Source of the DNA: Rhodospirillaceae bacterium
GTDB lineage: Bacteria; Pseudomonadota; Alphaproteobacteria; GCA-2731375
Direction: 5' to 3'
DNA length: 64,000 nt
Assembly (NCBI GenBank): GCA_018701215.1
Contig: JABIWH010000019.1
Coordinates: 1 to 64,000, forward strand
Positions 42,360 through 51,402 of this stretch are shown one piece after another. The notes beneath the pieces were generated by a model. It worked only from the letters and a program-made list of their open reading frames with translations, was not told the DNA's origin and did no database searches. The translations under genes were made by a program, and so were the position numbers. The first letter of the stretch is position 1; every line of letters starts with the position of its first letter.

Positions 42360-43190
42360 TTACGCGCCAAGCTCCTTGCCGCGTTTTTCCGCCGCCTCTA
42401 CCGCCGTCGTCATCAGGGGCTGCAAGCCGCCGTCCGCCATCAGGACCTGCAACGCGGCCTGTGTGGTACCGCCCGGCGAGGTGACATTGATGCGTAGCTG
42501 CGCCGCGTCATCATCCGACAACCGGGCCAGCTCGCCCGAACCCGCCACTGTCTGCAATGCCAGGCGTGCCGACAGCTCGGGATCAAGGCCGACCTCCACA
42601 CCGGCTTGCGCCAGGCATTCGATCAGGTAAAAGACATAGGCCGGGCCGCTGCCGCTAACGGCGGTGACCGCATCCATCAGGCTTTCATCGTCCAACCAGG
42701 CCGTATCACCCACCGCTGCCATCAGGCCGCCGCATAGCTCCTGTTGCGCCGCGCTGGCGTGGCTATTGGCGCAAAGCACGGACATGCCCCGGCGTACCGC
42801 CGCCGGCGTGTTCGGCATCACGCGGACCACGGCGGCGCCATCGCCCAAGTTCGCTTCGAAAAAACTGATCAGCGTACCGGCGGCAATGGACAGAAATACC
42901 GCACCGCCCGCCACGAAACGGCCATAGCTGGGCACCACATCGCCCATAACCTGGGGTTTGACCGCGAAAATCACCACGGCAGGTGTGAAATCCGCCGCGA
43001 TACCGGCCGCATCCGCCAATACGGTGACGCCCGGTGGCACCGCGCTGCGGTCCGCATCCAGGGCCGGTTCCACCACCACGACCTGATCCGCCGCGATGCC
43101 TTGATCCAGCCAGCCGCCCAACAGGGCGCCGCCCATCTTGCCGCAACCCACCAAAAGGACGGGTCCGGATAACGCGCTCATGTCCGACAT
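42360..43190 (-). CDS. proC: Pyrroline-5-carboxylate reductase
   Basis: 276 aa, NAD(P)H-dependent last step of proline synthesis. The Rossmann motif is 'LLVGCGKMGGALLGGWL', 'VIFAVKPQVMGDVV' follows, and the family signature 'TAVSGSGPAYVFYLIECLAQAGV' is near residue 175. It starts 3 nt after the YbjN-family gene, so both are co-transcribed. Confidence 0.95.
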   Translation of the reverse strand: MSDMSALSGPVLLVGCGKMGGALLGGWLDQGIAADQVVVVEPALDADRSAVPPGVTVLADAAGIAADFTPAVVIFAVKPQVMGDVVPSYGRFVAGGAVFLSIAAGTLISFFEANLGDGAAVVRVMPNTPAAVRRGMSVLCANSHASAAQQELCGGLMAAVGDTAWLDDESLMDAVTAVSGSGPAYVFYLIECLAQAGVEVGLDPELSARLALQTVAGSGELARLSDDDAAQLRINVTSPGGTTQAALQVLMADGGLQPLMTTAVEAAEKRGKELGA

Positions 43191-43193
43191 GAT

Positions 43194-43697
43194 TTAGGCT
43201 TCTCCCATGGTCTCCAACATGGCGGCGGCAATGGCTTCAGCCGGCGCCTTACCCCCCCATATAACAAATTGGAAAGCAGGATAGAAACGTTCACATTCAG
43301 TAATGGCGATCTCGATCAACTCTTCCATCTGGCTGGCATGCATACCGCCGCCGCCGCGGGTCAATACCGCATGGCGGAACATGGGTACGCCGTCCTCGAT
43401 CCACAGATCGAAATGACCCAGCCACATACGCTCGTTGACCATGGCTAACAGACCATGCACATCGGCCTGCCGCTTGCCCGGCACCCGCATATCATAGGCG
43501 CAGGCCAGTTGCAGCCCGCCCTGGGAGGAATTGAAGGAAAAGCCAAGATGATAATCGCACCAGGTGCCAGCCACGGTGACCGATAATTCCTCGTCGCAAT
43601 TACGCTCGAACGGCCATTGATGGGCAGCAACAATATCCTCGACCAGATCCAATGGATTTCCCACTGCCGTGACGAAGTCTTCCGCGCCCATGCTCAT
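43194..43697 (-). CDS. YbjN domain-containing protein
   Basis: 167 aa, sensory-chaperone-like fold of unknown role. Recognisable parts: 'HQWPFERNCDEELSVTVAGTWCDYHLGFSF' and 'NERMWLGHFDLWIEDGVPMFRHAVL'. The frame continues upstream for 82 codons of Arg/Pro-rich sequence lying opposite ubiK, which is not real. ATGs at 43715, 43697 and 43691 are possible. The order ubiK-ybjN-proC is common in alphaproteobacteria. Confidence 0.88.
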   Translation of the reverse strand: MSMGAEDFVTAVGNPLDLVEDIVAAHQWPFERNCDEELSVTVAGTWCDYHLGFSFNSSQGGLQLACAYDMRVPGKRQADVHGLLAMVNERMWLGHFDLWIEDGVPMFRHAVLTRGGGGMHASQMEELIEIAITECERFYPAFQFVIWGGKAPAEAIAAAMLETMGEA

Positions 43698-43830
43698 AAT
43701 TTTAAAGCCCCACATATTGTGGTGTCGATACAACAATACACCATGTAAGGTAATCTTGCAGAAGGGCACTAGGGGTGCAAGGAGACTCTCCGGGGCCTCA
43801 TGATCAAGGCGGATCGGGCTGGCGAAAAAT

Positions 43831-44193
43831 CTACTTTTTGGCGGTTTTTCGGACTGTTTTCGGCTTCGCGGCAGGTTTCGCCTTGGCCTTCGCGGCAGCC
43901 TTTGGCTTGGCGGCGGCGGCGGCTTTTGGCTTGCTCTTGGCATTGAGGCTCTGAATCACCTCTTCCATGGCCACCAAGCGCTTGTTTAACGCCGCGTTCT
44001 CTGACCGCGCCTTGGCCGCCATGGCCTTGACCGCGTCGAACTCTTCCCGGGTAACAAGGTCCATGCCGTCCAGCAAACGTTCCAGGCGTTGGCGCACCAG
44101 CGTTTCGGCCTCTTTACCCGCGCCCTGTACCAGACCGGCAGCGGAGGTCGCGAGGCGGGAAACATCATCGAGCAGGCGGCGGTTTACGGACAT
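43831..44193 (-). CDS. ubiK: UbiK/BMFP family accessory factor
   Basis: 120 aa. The first 85 residues are amphipathic helices with 'MDLVTREEFDAVKAMAAKARSENAALNKRL', the BMFP trimeric coiled-coil signature. In E. coli UbiK helps ubiquinone synthesis and binds lipids. The last 35 residues are an Ala/Lys/Pro tail, an alphaproteobacterial feature that could bind nucleic acid or membrane. It is divergent from lgt. Confidence 0.85.
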   Translation of the reverse strand: MSVNRRLLDDVSRLATSAAGLVQGAGKEAETLVRQRLERLLDGMDLVTREEFDAVKAMAAKARSENAALNKRLVAMEEVIQSLNAKSKPKAAAAAKPKAAAKAKAKPAAKPKTVRKTAKK

Positions 44194-44290
44194 AACATCA
44201 CTCTCCAGAAAAGCTGCGCCACTATGGCCGGGCGCGAAGCGCGACGCAAGCCGCCTTGCGGTCCATTGACGCCACCTTTATATCGGAACC

Positions 44291-45103
44291 ATGATAATTG
44301 ATGCACCTCTGGCCGCCCTAGCCTTTCCCCAGATCGATCCGGTTCTCGTACAACTGGGCCCGTTCGCCATTCGTTGGTATGCCCTGGCCTATATCGCGGG
44401 GTTGCTGTCGGGCTGGCGCTACATGCTGCGCCTGAACCTGGCACGGGCCAAAATGGCAGCGCCCGAAGTGATTGATGACCTATTGGTCTGGACGATCATC
44501 GGCGTCATCCTCGGTGGCCGCCTGGGCTATGTGCTGTTCTATAATTTGCCCTATTACATCGACAATCCCTTGCGTGCCTTGGCCGTTTGGCAAGGGGGCA
44601 TGTCCTTCCACGGCGGCCTGTTGGGGGTCACGGTGGCAATGATTTGGTTTGCCAGGCGGCGGGGCCTGGAATTGTTGCGCCTTAGCGATCTGATGTCCTG
44701 CGCGGTGCCTCTGGGATTGTTCTTCGGCCGCATCGCCAATTTCATCAATGGCGAGCTTTATGGCCGCGCCTCGGACCTGCCGTGGGCGGTGCTGTTTCCT
44801 CATGCCGGCCCCCTGCCCCGCCATCCCAGCCAGCTTTATGAAGCAGTCCTGGAGGGCGCGGTGCTGTTCACGGTCCTAGCCTGGTTGGCCTGGCGGCGCC
44901 ATGCCCTACAACGCCCTGGTTTGTTGACCGGGGTCTATCTCTGCGGCTATTCCCTGGCCCGCGCCCTGGTCGAACTGGTGCGTCAACCCGATAGCCAGAT
45001 CGGCTTATTGCCCCTGGGCACGACGATGGGACAATGGCTGTCGGTTCCGATGCTGTTGGGTGGGCTGTACTTGATCTGGCGCGCCCGGCGCCCGGCTTCA
45101 TGA
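44291..45103 (+). CDS. lgt: Prolipoprotein diacylglyceryl transferase
   Basis: 270 aa, about seven membrane segments. Lgt motifs: 'IRWYALAYIAGLLSGW', 'GGRLGYVLFYNL', 'GGMSFHGGLLG' and the signature 'FFGRIANFINGELYGR'. It transfers diacylglycerol to the lipobox Cys before LspA acts; the BamF-like lipoprotein here would be a client. The next gene starts 13 nt later. Confidence 0.95.
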   Translation: MIIDAPLAALAFPQIDPVLVQLGPFAIRWYALAYIAGLLSGWRYMLRLNLARAKMAAPEVIDDLLVWTIIGVILGGRLGYVLFYNLPYYIDNPLRALAVWQGGMSFHGGLLGVTVAMIWFARRRGLELLRLSDLMSCAVPLGLFFGRIANFINGELYGRASDLPWAVLFPHAGPLPRHPSQLYEAVLEGAVLFTVLAWLAWRRHALQRPGLLTGVYLCGYSLARALVELVRQPDSQIGLLPLGTTMGQWLSVPMLLGGLYLIWRARRPAS

Positions 45104-45116
45104 ATGATCTGGCGTC

Positions 45117-46205
45117 ATGAATAATTTGCAGACCCATCTGGCCGATTGCATCCGGCTGAATGGTCCAATGTCCATCGCCCGCTTCATGGCCGAGGCGCTG
45201 GGCCATCCCGAATGGGGCTACTACATCAGCCGCGACCCATTGGGCCGCGCCGGCGATTTCATCACGGCGCCGGAAGTCAGCCAGATGTTCGGCGAGTTGA
45301 TCGGTCTGTGGTGTGCCGATCGCTGGCAGGCCTTAGGGGCGCCCGATCCCTTTAATTTTGTTGAATTGGGTCCTGGCCGGGGCACCCTGATGGCAGATGC
45401 CTTGCGGGCCGCCGCCGCCATGCCCGGTTTTAGCCGGGCCGCGCACATTCATCTGGTGGAAACCAGCCCCGTTTTGCGCGCCGCCCAGCAACGGGCCCTG
45501 GCAAACAAAGAGGTCGCATGGCACGACCATATCGCCGATTTGCCCGCCGGCCCCACAATTGCCGTCGCCAACGAATTTTTCGACGCCCTGCCTATTCGAC
45601 AGTTCCAGCGCAAGGATGACGGTTGGCACGAACGCATGGTGGCACTGCGCGGGGAGCAATTATGCCTGCAGCTTAATCCGGCCGTTGTCCCCAGTGCACC
45701 ATTGCCCAAGGCTGTGCAGGCCGCACCAAGTGATGCCATTTTCGAGGTTTCGCCGGCGCGGTCGGCGGCAATGTCGGAATTGAGCCAGCATCTGCTTGGC
45801 CACGGCGGCGCCGGACTGATCATCGATTATGGGCACGGGCATAGCGCGCCGGGCGATACCCTGCAGGCCATGCGGGCCCATGAATATGTCGATCCCCTGG
45901 CGCATCCGGGCCAGGCGGATTTGACCGCACATGTTGATTTTCAGGCCCTTGTGGAGGCCGCATCGGGGGCGGTTACCCACGGCCCGGCGGGCCAGGGCGC
46001 TTTTTTGAAGCAGCTGGGTATCGCCACGCGGGCAGAGATCTTGCAACGGCGCGCGACGGCAGCGCAACGGGAGGCCATTACCGCGGCCTTGCATCGCCTG
46101 ACCGGCCAGGATCAAATGGGGCAGCTATTCAAGGTTATGGCCGTCACCTCTCCTGGCCAAACAGCACCTCCTGGATTTGCGCTTCCTGGTTTTGAGGAAA
46201 CATGA
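45117..46205 (+). CDS. SAM-dependent methyltransferase, MidA/NDUFAF7 (DUF185) family
   Basis: 362 aa. The family opens with 'RFMAEALGHPEWGYYISRDPLGRAGDFITAPEVSQMFGELIGLWC', followed by the SAM site 'FVELGPGRGTLMADALRA' and 'IAVANEFFDALPIRQF'. The mitochondrial homologue dimethylates an arginine of a complex I subunit; the bacterial target is probably NuoD-like (inference). It overlaps pgeF by 4 nt. Confidence 0.9.
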   Translation: MNNLQTHLADCIRLNGPMSIARFMAEALGHPEWGYYISRDPLGRAGDFITAPEVSQMFGELIGLWCADRWQALGAPDPFNFVELGPGRGTLMADALRAAAAMPGFSRAAHIHLVETSPVLRAAQQRALANKEVAWHDHIADLPAGPTIAVANEFFDALPIRQFQRKDDGWHERMVALRGEQLCLQLNPAVVPSAPLPKAVQAAPSDAIFEVSPARSAAMSELSQHLLGHGGAGLIIDYGHGHSAPGDTLQAMRAHEYVDPLAHPGQADLTAHVDFQALVEAASGAVTHGPAGQGAFLKQLGIATRAEILQRRATAAQREAITAALHRLTGQDQMGQLFKVMAVTSPGQTAPPGFALPGFEET

Positions 46206-46984
46206 TGCAACCACGCCCGATCATCCTGCAACAGCTGGACAGCGATAAAATCGCGCATGGTTTTTTTACCCGCGAGGGCGGCCTGTCGGGCGGTATTCAT
46301 GCGGGCCTTAATTGCGGTTACGGTTCCGACGACGACGGGGTGGCGGTGCGGCAAAACCGGGCCCGCGTCTCGGATACCCTTGGCGTGGAAGCGGATAAAT
46401 TAATTACCGTACATCAGATCCACAGCGCCGACGTCATCGTGGCGGAACAAGCCTGGCAACCGGGCGAGGCACCTCGCGGTGATGCCATGGTCTGCACCAC
46501 GCCGGGCCTGGCCCTTGGCATTCTGACAGCCGATTGCGCGCCGGTCTTGTTTGCCGACGCCGAAGCCGGCGTCATTGGTGCAGCGCACGCGGGCTGGAAA
46601 GGTGCCTTGGCCGGTGTCTTGGAGGCGACGGTACGGAAAATGGAAGCACACGGCGCACACCGAGGACGGATTGCGGCTGTCCTTGGCCCCTGTATCGCGC
46701 AGACCTCTTATCAGGTCGGACCGGAATTTAGGGCAGCGTTTACAGCCCAGGATTCCAGCCACGAACAATACTTCGCACCATCGGATAAAGCAGAGCATCA
46801 TCAGTTTGATTTGGCGGGCTTCGTCATGTCGCGCCTGCAGCGTCTTGGCCTGGGCCAAAGCCACGATACCGCCCTTGATACCTACGCCGATGATCGCCGC
46901 TTCTACAGCTATCGCCGCTCCTGCCACCGCGATGAGAGCGATTATGGCCGCCAGATTGCCGCCATAACCCTGTTGCCACGCTAA
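46202..46984 (+). CDS. pgeF: Peptidoglycan editing factor PgeF (YfiH, multicopper-like domain)
   Basis: 260 aa. 'HGFFTREGGLSGG' and 'TADCAPVLFADAEAGVIGAAHAGWKGA' hold the His/Cys zinc site, 'LGPCIAQTSYQVG' follows, and 'DDRRFYSYRR' ends the domain. It removes mis-incorporated residues from peptidoglycan precursors and has also been called a purine nucleoside phosphorylase. A GAGGAAAC ribosome site precedes the double ATG at 46202/46205. The order lgt-midA-pgeF is standard in alphaproteobacteria. Confidence 0.93.
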   Translation: MMQPRPIILQQLDSDKIAHGFFTREGGLSGGIHAGLNCGYGSDDDGVAVRQNRARVSDTLGVEADKLITVHQIHSADVIVAEQAWQPGEAPRGDAMVCTTPGLALGILTADCAPVLFADAEAGVIGAAHAGWKGALAGVLEATVRKMEAHGAHRGRIAAVLGPCIAQTSYQVGPEFRAAFTAQDSSHEQYFAPSDKAEHHQFDLAGFVMSRLQRLGLGQSHDTALDTYADDRRFYSYRRSCHRDESDYGRQIAAITLLPR

Positions 46985-46998
46985 TACTCGGAGTCCCC

Positions 46999-48087
46999 AT
47001 GACCATTGCCACGGTCCAAGCTGAACGCTTTTCCATACCCCTGCCCGAAACCCTGTCGGATTCGACCCATGGGGAGATGAGCCATTTCGAACTGGTTACC
47101 GTGCGTATCCGAGATCACGAAGGCGTCGAGGGCCTGGGCTATACCTACACCGTCGGCAATGCCGCCAACGCTATTCTCAGCTTGATCCGCGATGACATAA
47201 CGCCCCTGTTGTTGGAAGAGGAAGCGAGCCGGATTGAAAATTTATGGCAGAAAATGTGGTGGCACCTGCATTATGCCGGGCGCGGCGGTCCAACTACCTT
47301 CGCGATCTCGGCCGTCGATATTGCCTTGTGGGACCTGAAGGCCAAACGTGCCGGCCAGCCGCTGTGGCGCCTATTGGGCGGCCATGAGGCAAATGTTTTG
47401 GCCTACGCCGGCGGCATTGATTTGTTCTTCCCCTTGGAAAAACTGCTGGCCCAGACCCAGGACAATTTGGACAAGGGCTTCAAGGCCATCAAAATGAAGG
47501 TCGGGCGCGACAATTTGAGTGATGATCTGGAACGGGTCGCCGCCATGCGCGATTTTCTGGGCGCTGATTTTCCTTTGATGGTGGACGCCAACATGCGCTG
47601 GCGGGTGGATCAGGCGATCCGTGCCGCCAAGGCATTGTCCGAGTACCGCCTGGTCTGGCTGGAAGAACCCACCATTCCCGACGATCCTATCGGCCATGGC
47701 CGCATTGCCCAGTTGGGCGGCCTGCCTATCGCGGCGGGGGAAAACCTGCATTCGCTATACGAATTCCGTAATTTGATCGCGGCGGGCGGCGTTGATTTTC
47801 CGGAACCCGACGTCTCCAACTGCGGCGGCATCACGGTGTGGATGAAAGTTGCGCACTTGGCCGAGGCCCATAACCTGCCCGTGACCTCGCACGGCGTGCA
47901 TGATCTGCATGTCCATCTGCTGGCTGCCGTGCCGAACAAATCCTATCTGGAGGTGCATGGCTTTGGCCTGGAGCGCTTCATCGCCAACCCAATGGTCTTG
48001 AACGATACCGGCCACGCCATAGCCCCAGAACGCCCCGGCCACGGCGTCGAATTCGATTGGGCCGGTCTGATGGTTTATAGCGCATGA
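46999..48087 (+). CDS. Mandelate racemase/muconate lactonizing enzyme family protein
   Basis: 362 aa, enolase superfamily. The barrel shows the KxK pair ('AIKMKVGRD'), the metal ligands 'VDANMRW' (Asp), 'LEEPTIPDD' (Glu) and 'AAGENLHSLYE' (Glu), and a His at 'TSHGVHDLHVH' opposite. This is the mandelate racemase subgroup, abstracting the alpha proton of an acid sugar or hydroxyacid. Substrate unknown. GGAG precedes the ATG. It overlaps the small membrane gene by 4 nt. Confidence 0.9.
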   Translation: MTIATVQAERFSIPLPETLSDSTHGEMSHFELVTVRIRDHEGVEGLGYTYTVGNAANAILSLIRDDITPLLLEEEASRIENLWQKMWWHLHYAGRGGPTTFAISAVDIALWDLKAKRAGQPLWRLLGGHEANVLAYAGGIDLFFPLEKLLAQTQDNLDKGFKAIKMKVGRDNLSDDLERVAAMRDFLGADFPLMVDANMRWRVDQAIRAAKALSEYRLVWLEEPTIPDDPIGHGRIAQLGGLPIAAGENLHSLYEFRNLIAAGGVDFPEPDVSNCGGITVWMKVAHLAEAHNLPVTSHGVHDLHVHLLAAVPNKSYLEVHGFGLERFIANPMVLNDTGHAIAPERPGHGVEFDWAGLMVYSA

Positions 48088-48272
48088 CGCCGCGCCGCGC
48101 ATGGCGTTACAACGTCGCGGGCTGGCTTCTTTTCACCGCCTCGGCGGCTTTTTTCATGTGGGCTGCAATTCGTGCGGATGATTGGATAAATCTAATCGCA
48201 GCGCTGCTGTTTTTGGTGGCCTGCCTGGTGTTCCTGGTGCCGGTTTGGCGGCTACGGCCGCCACGCGATTAG
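48084..48272 (+). CDS. Small two-pass membrane protein, 62 aa
   Basis: Two hydrophobic segments (about residues 11-28 and 34-54) joined by a short polar turn 'RADDWIN', with Arg-rich ends. It overlaps the previous gene by ATGA, so it is translated by coupling. I do not recognise the family. Context gives no clear function. Confidence 0.6.
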   Translation: MTPRRAWRYNVAGWLLFTASAAFFMWAAIRADDWINLIAALLFLVACLVFLVPVWRLRPPRD

Positions 48273-48286
48273 AGCACATTGCCACG

Positions 48287-48314
48287 AAAAAGGGCGGCTC
48301 GGTGAGAGCCGCCC
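48287..48314 (-). terminator. Rho-independent terminator of the molybdenum hydroxylase operon
   Basis: GGGCGGCTC-GGTGA-GAGCCGCCC, a 9-bp perfect stem with a 5-nt loop. On the minus strand it is followed by TTTTT (48291-48287), a good terminator for the operon ending at 48353. It may also stop the plus-strand transcript of the small membrane gene. Confidence 0.85.
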
Positions 48315-48352
48315 CTAATCTTCAGCAGATCATTCCTAGGATCTGAAATTTT

Positions 48353-48607
48353 CTAGCCGCCGCCAATTTTGGGCAGGATAAAAATCTCGCTATCCTCGTC
48401 AACCTTTTCCAGGAACGCGTCGGGCAGGATCACGCCATCTAGGGCGATGGACATGGTCTGATCGATCGCGGTGCCAAGCCCCGGAAACTTGGCCTCCAAC
48501 GCCTTGACCATCTGGTCTGCATTGCGGGCCTCTACATGGACATCGGTCGCGCCATCGGTGAACTGCTGGGCAGTCCCCGTCGTCAGCGTGACCTTGACCA
48601 TCGCCAT
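48353..48607 (-). CDS. MoaD/ThiS-like ubiquitin-fold protein
   Basis: 84 aa, beta-grasp sulfur carrier. 'VHVEARNADQMVKALEAKFPGL', 'ALDGVILPDAF' and the tail 'EIFILPKIGGG' fit the family. The C-terminal Gly-Gly is normally adenylated and thiocarboxylated; here three glycines end the chain. AGGA lies 7 nt before the ATG. As the last gene of the Mo hydroxylase operon it may serve molybdopterin sulfur supply or cofactor maturation (inference). Confidence 0.88.
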   Translation of the reverse strand: MAMVKVTLTTGTAQQFTDGATDVHVEARNADQMVKALEAKFPGLGTAIDQTMSIALDGVILPDAFLEKVDEDSEIFILPKIGGG

Positions 48608-48646
48608 ATTAAGATCCTGGCGTTTCCGGTTCCCAGCTTCCGTGCG

Positions 48647-50911
48647 CTAGCCCTTTGCCAAACCGGCCAGAATGGTCGGTGGCGAAAGCGGCAGTTGCGT
48701 GAAGCGGACACCCGTCGCGGCCGCAACCGCGTTGGAGACCGCCGCCAATGGCGGAATGATCGGCACCTCGCCCACGCCACGGACCCCAAAGGGGTGCGTC
48801 GGGTTTGGAACTTCCACGATTACCGCATCAATCATCGGCAGGTCGGAGGCCACGGGAATGCGGTAGTCCAGGAAACCGGCATTATCCAAATTGCCGTTGT
48901 CATCATAGATGTACTCTTCATTCAGAGCCCACCCGATGCCTTGGGCCGCACCGCCCTGCAACTGACCTTCAACATAGCCCGGGTGAATGGCCCGGCCCAC
49001 GTCCTGTACCGCCGTGTAGCGCAACACCGTCACATGACCGGTTTCGGGATCGACTTCCACGTCACAGATGTGGGTGCCGAAGGCCGGACCAGCGTTCTTG
49101 GCGTTGATATCGGCATGGCCAGAGATCGGCCCGCCGGTCTTGTTAGCGATGGCGGCAATGTCCTTGATGGACATAGGTTCGAAATCACCAACGTTCGACG
49201 ATGCCGGCTTGGCGTGGCCGTCTTCCCAAACCACGCCGTCCACGTCCACTTCCCAGACCTGGGCGACACGGGCGCGCATTTCGTCAATGGCCAGCTTGGC
49301 TGCATCCACCACGGCCATGCCGGTGGCGAAGGTGACCCGGCTACCTCCTGTTACGAAGTGATAGCCCGTGGCATCGGTATCGACCACGTTCGGCCTCACC
49401 TTGTCCACATCGGTGCCCAGAACCTCAGCCGCCATGATCGCCATGGAAGCACGCGAGCCGCCGATATCGGGGCTGCCTTCGGTCAGACCGATGGTGCCGT
49501 CCTCGTTAATCCGGATACCAGCGCAGGATTCAGCGCCAATATTGAACCAGAAGCCAGACGCCACGCCCCGGCCTTGATTGGGGCCCAGCGGGATCTTGTA
49601 ATGCTCGGTCGCCTTGGCGGCCTCCAGGCCCTCGACCATGCCGATGGCACCAAAGGTCACGCCATAGGCTGCCTTGGTACCTTCCTTGGCGGCGTTCTTT
49701 TCCCGCAATTCGATGGGATCCATGCCCAATTCCGAGGCCAGTTCATCGACCACGGATTCAACCGCATATTCCGAAATTGGCGCACCGGGAGCCCGGTATG
49801 CCACCACTTTTGGTCGGTTGGAGACGACGTCGAAGCCAACGATACGGACATTTTCGATCGAGTAAGGCGTGAAGGCCGTCATGCAGCCCGGCCCCACGGG
49901 CGAGCCCGGAAAGGCGCCTGCCTGGAAACACAAAGTGGCATCACCGGCCACGATCGTGCCATCCTTTTTGGCACCGATCTTGACCGTCATCGCCGCGCCC
50001 GAAGTCGGACCGGAGGCACGGAAGACATCCTGGCGGGACATGGTCATGCGGACGGGACGGCCCGCCTTGCGCGACAGCATGATCGCCAGAGGCTCCAGAT
50101 ACACGGTCGTCTTGCCACCAAAGCCGCCGCCGATCTCGGCCGCGGTCACCTTGATTTTTGACAAATCGAACTGCAGCAGACCGGCGCAAAAACCCCGCAC
50201 CATGAAATGGCCCTGGCTCGACGTCCATAGATCAACCTTGCCGTCCTGGCCAGCATCGGCCACGGAGGCATGCGGTTCGATATAGCCCTGATGCACCGGC
50301 GCGGTGGTAAACTCGCGTTCAATCACCACATCGGCGCCGGCGAAACCGGCATCCACATCGCCCATGCCAAATTCAACCCGGCTGGCGATATTCGACGCCT
50401 TCTCCGGCTTTGGCTTGACGCCAGCGGTGAAGATATGATCGTGCAATACCGGCGCATCATCCTTCATCGCCTCCCTGACGTCGATGACGTGCGGCAGCAC
50501 CTCATATTCAACTTTGATCAGGGCAGCGGCTTGTTCGGCTATCTCGTTGCTCATCGCAGCGACCGCAGCCACCGGGTGGCCATCGTAAAAGACTTTGTCT
50601 TTGGCGATGACATTGGCGGCCAGATCCCTGAAATTGATCATCGCCTCGCCGGCAGCGACCAATTTTGACTCGGCCTCCGGCATATCCGCCCCCGTAATCA
50701 CGGCCTTGACGCCCTTCAGCGCCTCGGCCTTCGAGGTGTCGATGGATTTGATGCGGGCATGAGCATGAGGGCTGCGGACAACCTTCCCCTCCAGCATACC
50801 GGGTAGCATCAGATCGGCGCCAAACTTGGCCCGCCCCGTTACCTTGTCCACCCCATCGGGACGTATGGTACGGGTACCCACCCATTTAAACTGTTTCGGT
50901 TGTTCGTTCAT
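48647..50911 (-). CDS. Xanthine dehydrogenase family molybdopterin-binding subunit
   Basis: 754 aa, large catalytic subunit of a molybdenum hydroxylase. 'RPDGVDKVTGRAKFGADLMLPGMLEGKVVRSPHAHARI' and 'GGGFGGKTTVYLEPLAIMLS' are family signatures. The active-site loop reads 'AYRAPGAPISEYAVES', not the AYxCSFR of aerobic CO dehydrogenase, so it is an aldehyde-, purine- or aromatic-CoA-type hydroxylase. The catalytic Glu is probably in 'GVGEVPIIPPLAAVSNAV' near the end. 3 nt separate it from the FeS gene. Confidence 0.93.
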   Translation of the reverse strand: MNEQPKQFKWVGTRTIRPDGVDKVTGRAKFGADLMLPGMLEGKVVRSPHAHARIKSIDTSKAEALKGVKAVITGADMPEAESKLVAAGEAMINFRDLAANVIAKDKVFYDGHPVAAVAAMSNEIAEQAAALIKVEYEVLPHVIDVREAMKDDAPVLHDHIFTAGVKPKPEKASNIASRVEFGMGDVDAGFAGADVVIEREFTTAPVHQGYIEPHASVADAGQDGKVDLWTSSQGHFMVRGFCAGLLQFDLSKIKVTAAEIGGGFGGKTTVYLEPLAIMLSRKAGRPVRMTMSRQDVFRASGPTSGAAMTVKIGAKKDGTIVAGDATLCFQAGAFPGSPVGPGCMTAFTPYSIENVRIVGFDVVSNRPKVVAYRAPGAPISEYAVESVVDELASELGMDPIELREKNAAKEGTKAAYGVTFGAIGMVEGLEAAKATEHYKIPLGPNQGRGVASGFWFNIGAESCAGIRINEDGTIGLTEGSPDIGGSRASMAIMAAEVLGTDVDKVRPNVVDTDATGYHFVTGGSRVTFATGMAVVDAAKLAIDEMRARVAQVWEVDVDGVVWEDGHAKPASSNVGDFEPMSIKDIAAIANKTGGPISGHADINAKNAGPAFGTHICDVEVDPETGHVTVLRYTAVQDVGRAIHPGYVEGQLQGGAAQGIGWALNEEYIYDDNGNLDNAGFLDYRIPVASDLPMIDAVIVEVPNPTHPFGVRGVGEVPIIPPLAAVSNAVAAATGVRFTQLPLSPPTILAGLAKG

Positions 50912-50914
50912 GCC

Positions 50915-51391
50915 CTAGGCTCCCCGCATATCTGCAGCGGTATCCATGACGGCGCGGATGATCTTGTCGTAGCCCGTGCAACGGCACAGGTTTCCGGCCA
51001 GCCAATAGCGCACTTCCGTCTCGGTCGGGTTGTCGTTTGTTTCCAATAAAGCCTTGGCGGCGATTAAAACGCCCGGTGTGCAGTAGCCGCATTGCAGGGC
51101 GGCCTCTTCCAGGAATTTCTGCTGCAAGGGATGCAGCTCTTCACCGTTCGCCATGCCCTCGATGGTTTCGACCGTCTTGCCTTCGGCCTCGACACCGAGA
51201 ACCAGGCAGGAACAGACCAAACGGCCATCCAGCATGACCGAGCAAGCCCCGCAGTCGCCCGAGGAACAACCTTCCTTGGTGCCCGTCAAGCCAACTTGGT
51301 CGCGCAGTACATCGAGCAAGGTTTCCTGCGGCTCGCACAGGTACTCAGCTTCCTCGCCGTTGAGTGTCGTCGTAATATGATGTTTCGCCAT
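50915..51391 (-). CDS. (2Fe-2S)-binding subunit of a molybdenum hydroxylase
   Basis: 158 aa with two clusters. The plant-type cluster is 'CSSGDCGACSVMLDGRLVCSC' with an upstream Cys at 'EYLCEPQETLLDVLR'; the second is 'CGYCTPGVLIAAKALL' plus 'NLCRCTGYDKIIRAV'. It carries electrons from the Mo centre to FAD. It lies 11 nt after the FAD subunit gene. Confidence 0.95.
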   Translation of the reverse strand: MAKHHITTTLNGEEAEYLCEPQETLLDVLRDQVGLTGTKEGCSSGDCGACSVMLDGRLVCSCLVLGVEAEGKTVETIEGMANGEELHPLQQKFLEEAALQCGYCTPGVLIAAKALLETNDNPTETEVRYWLAGNLCRCTGYDKIIRAVMDTAADMRGA

Positions 51392-51402
51392 TATCTAGCT
51401 CC

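Noticed and set aside
48536..50161. 541-codon plus-strand frame opposite the Mo subunit gene
   Set aside because: Antisense shadow; no motifs and no ribosome site.
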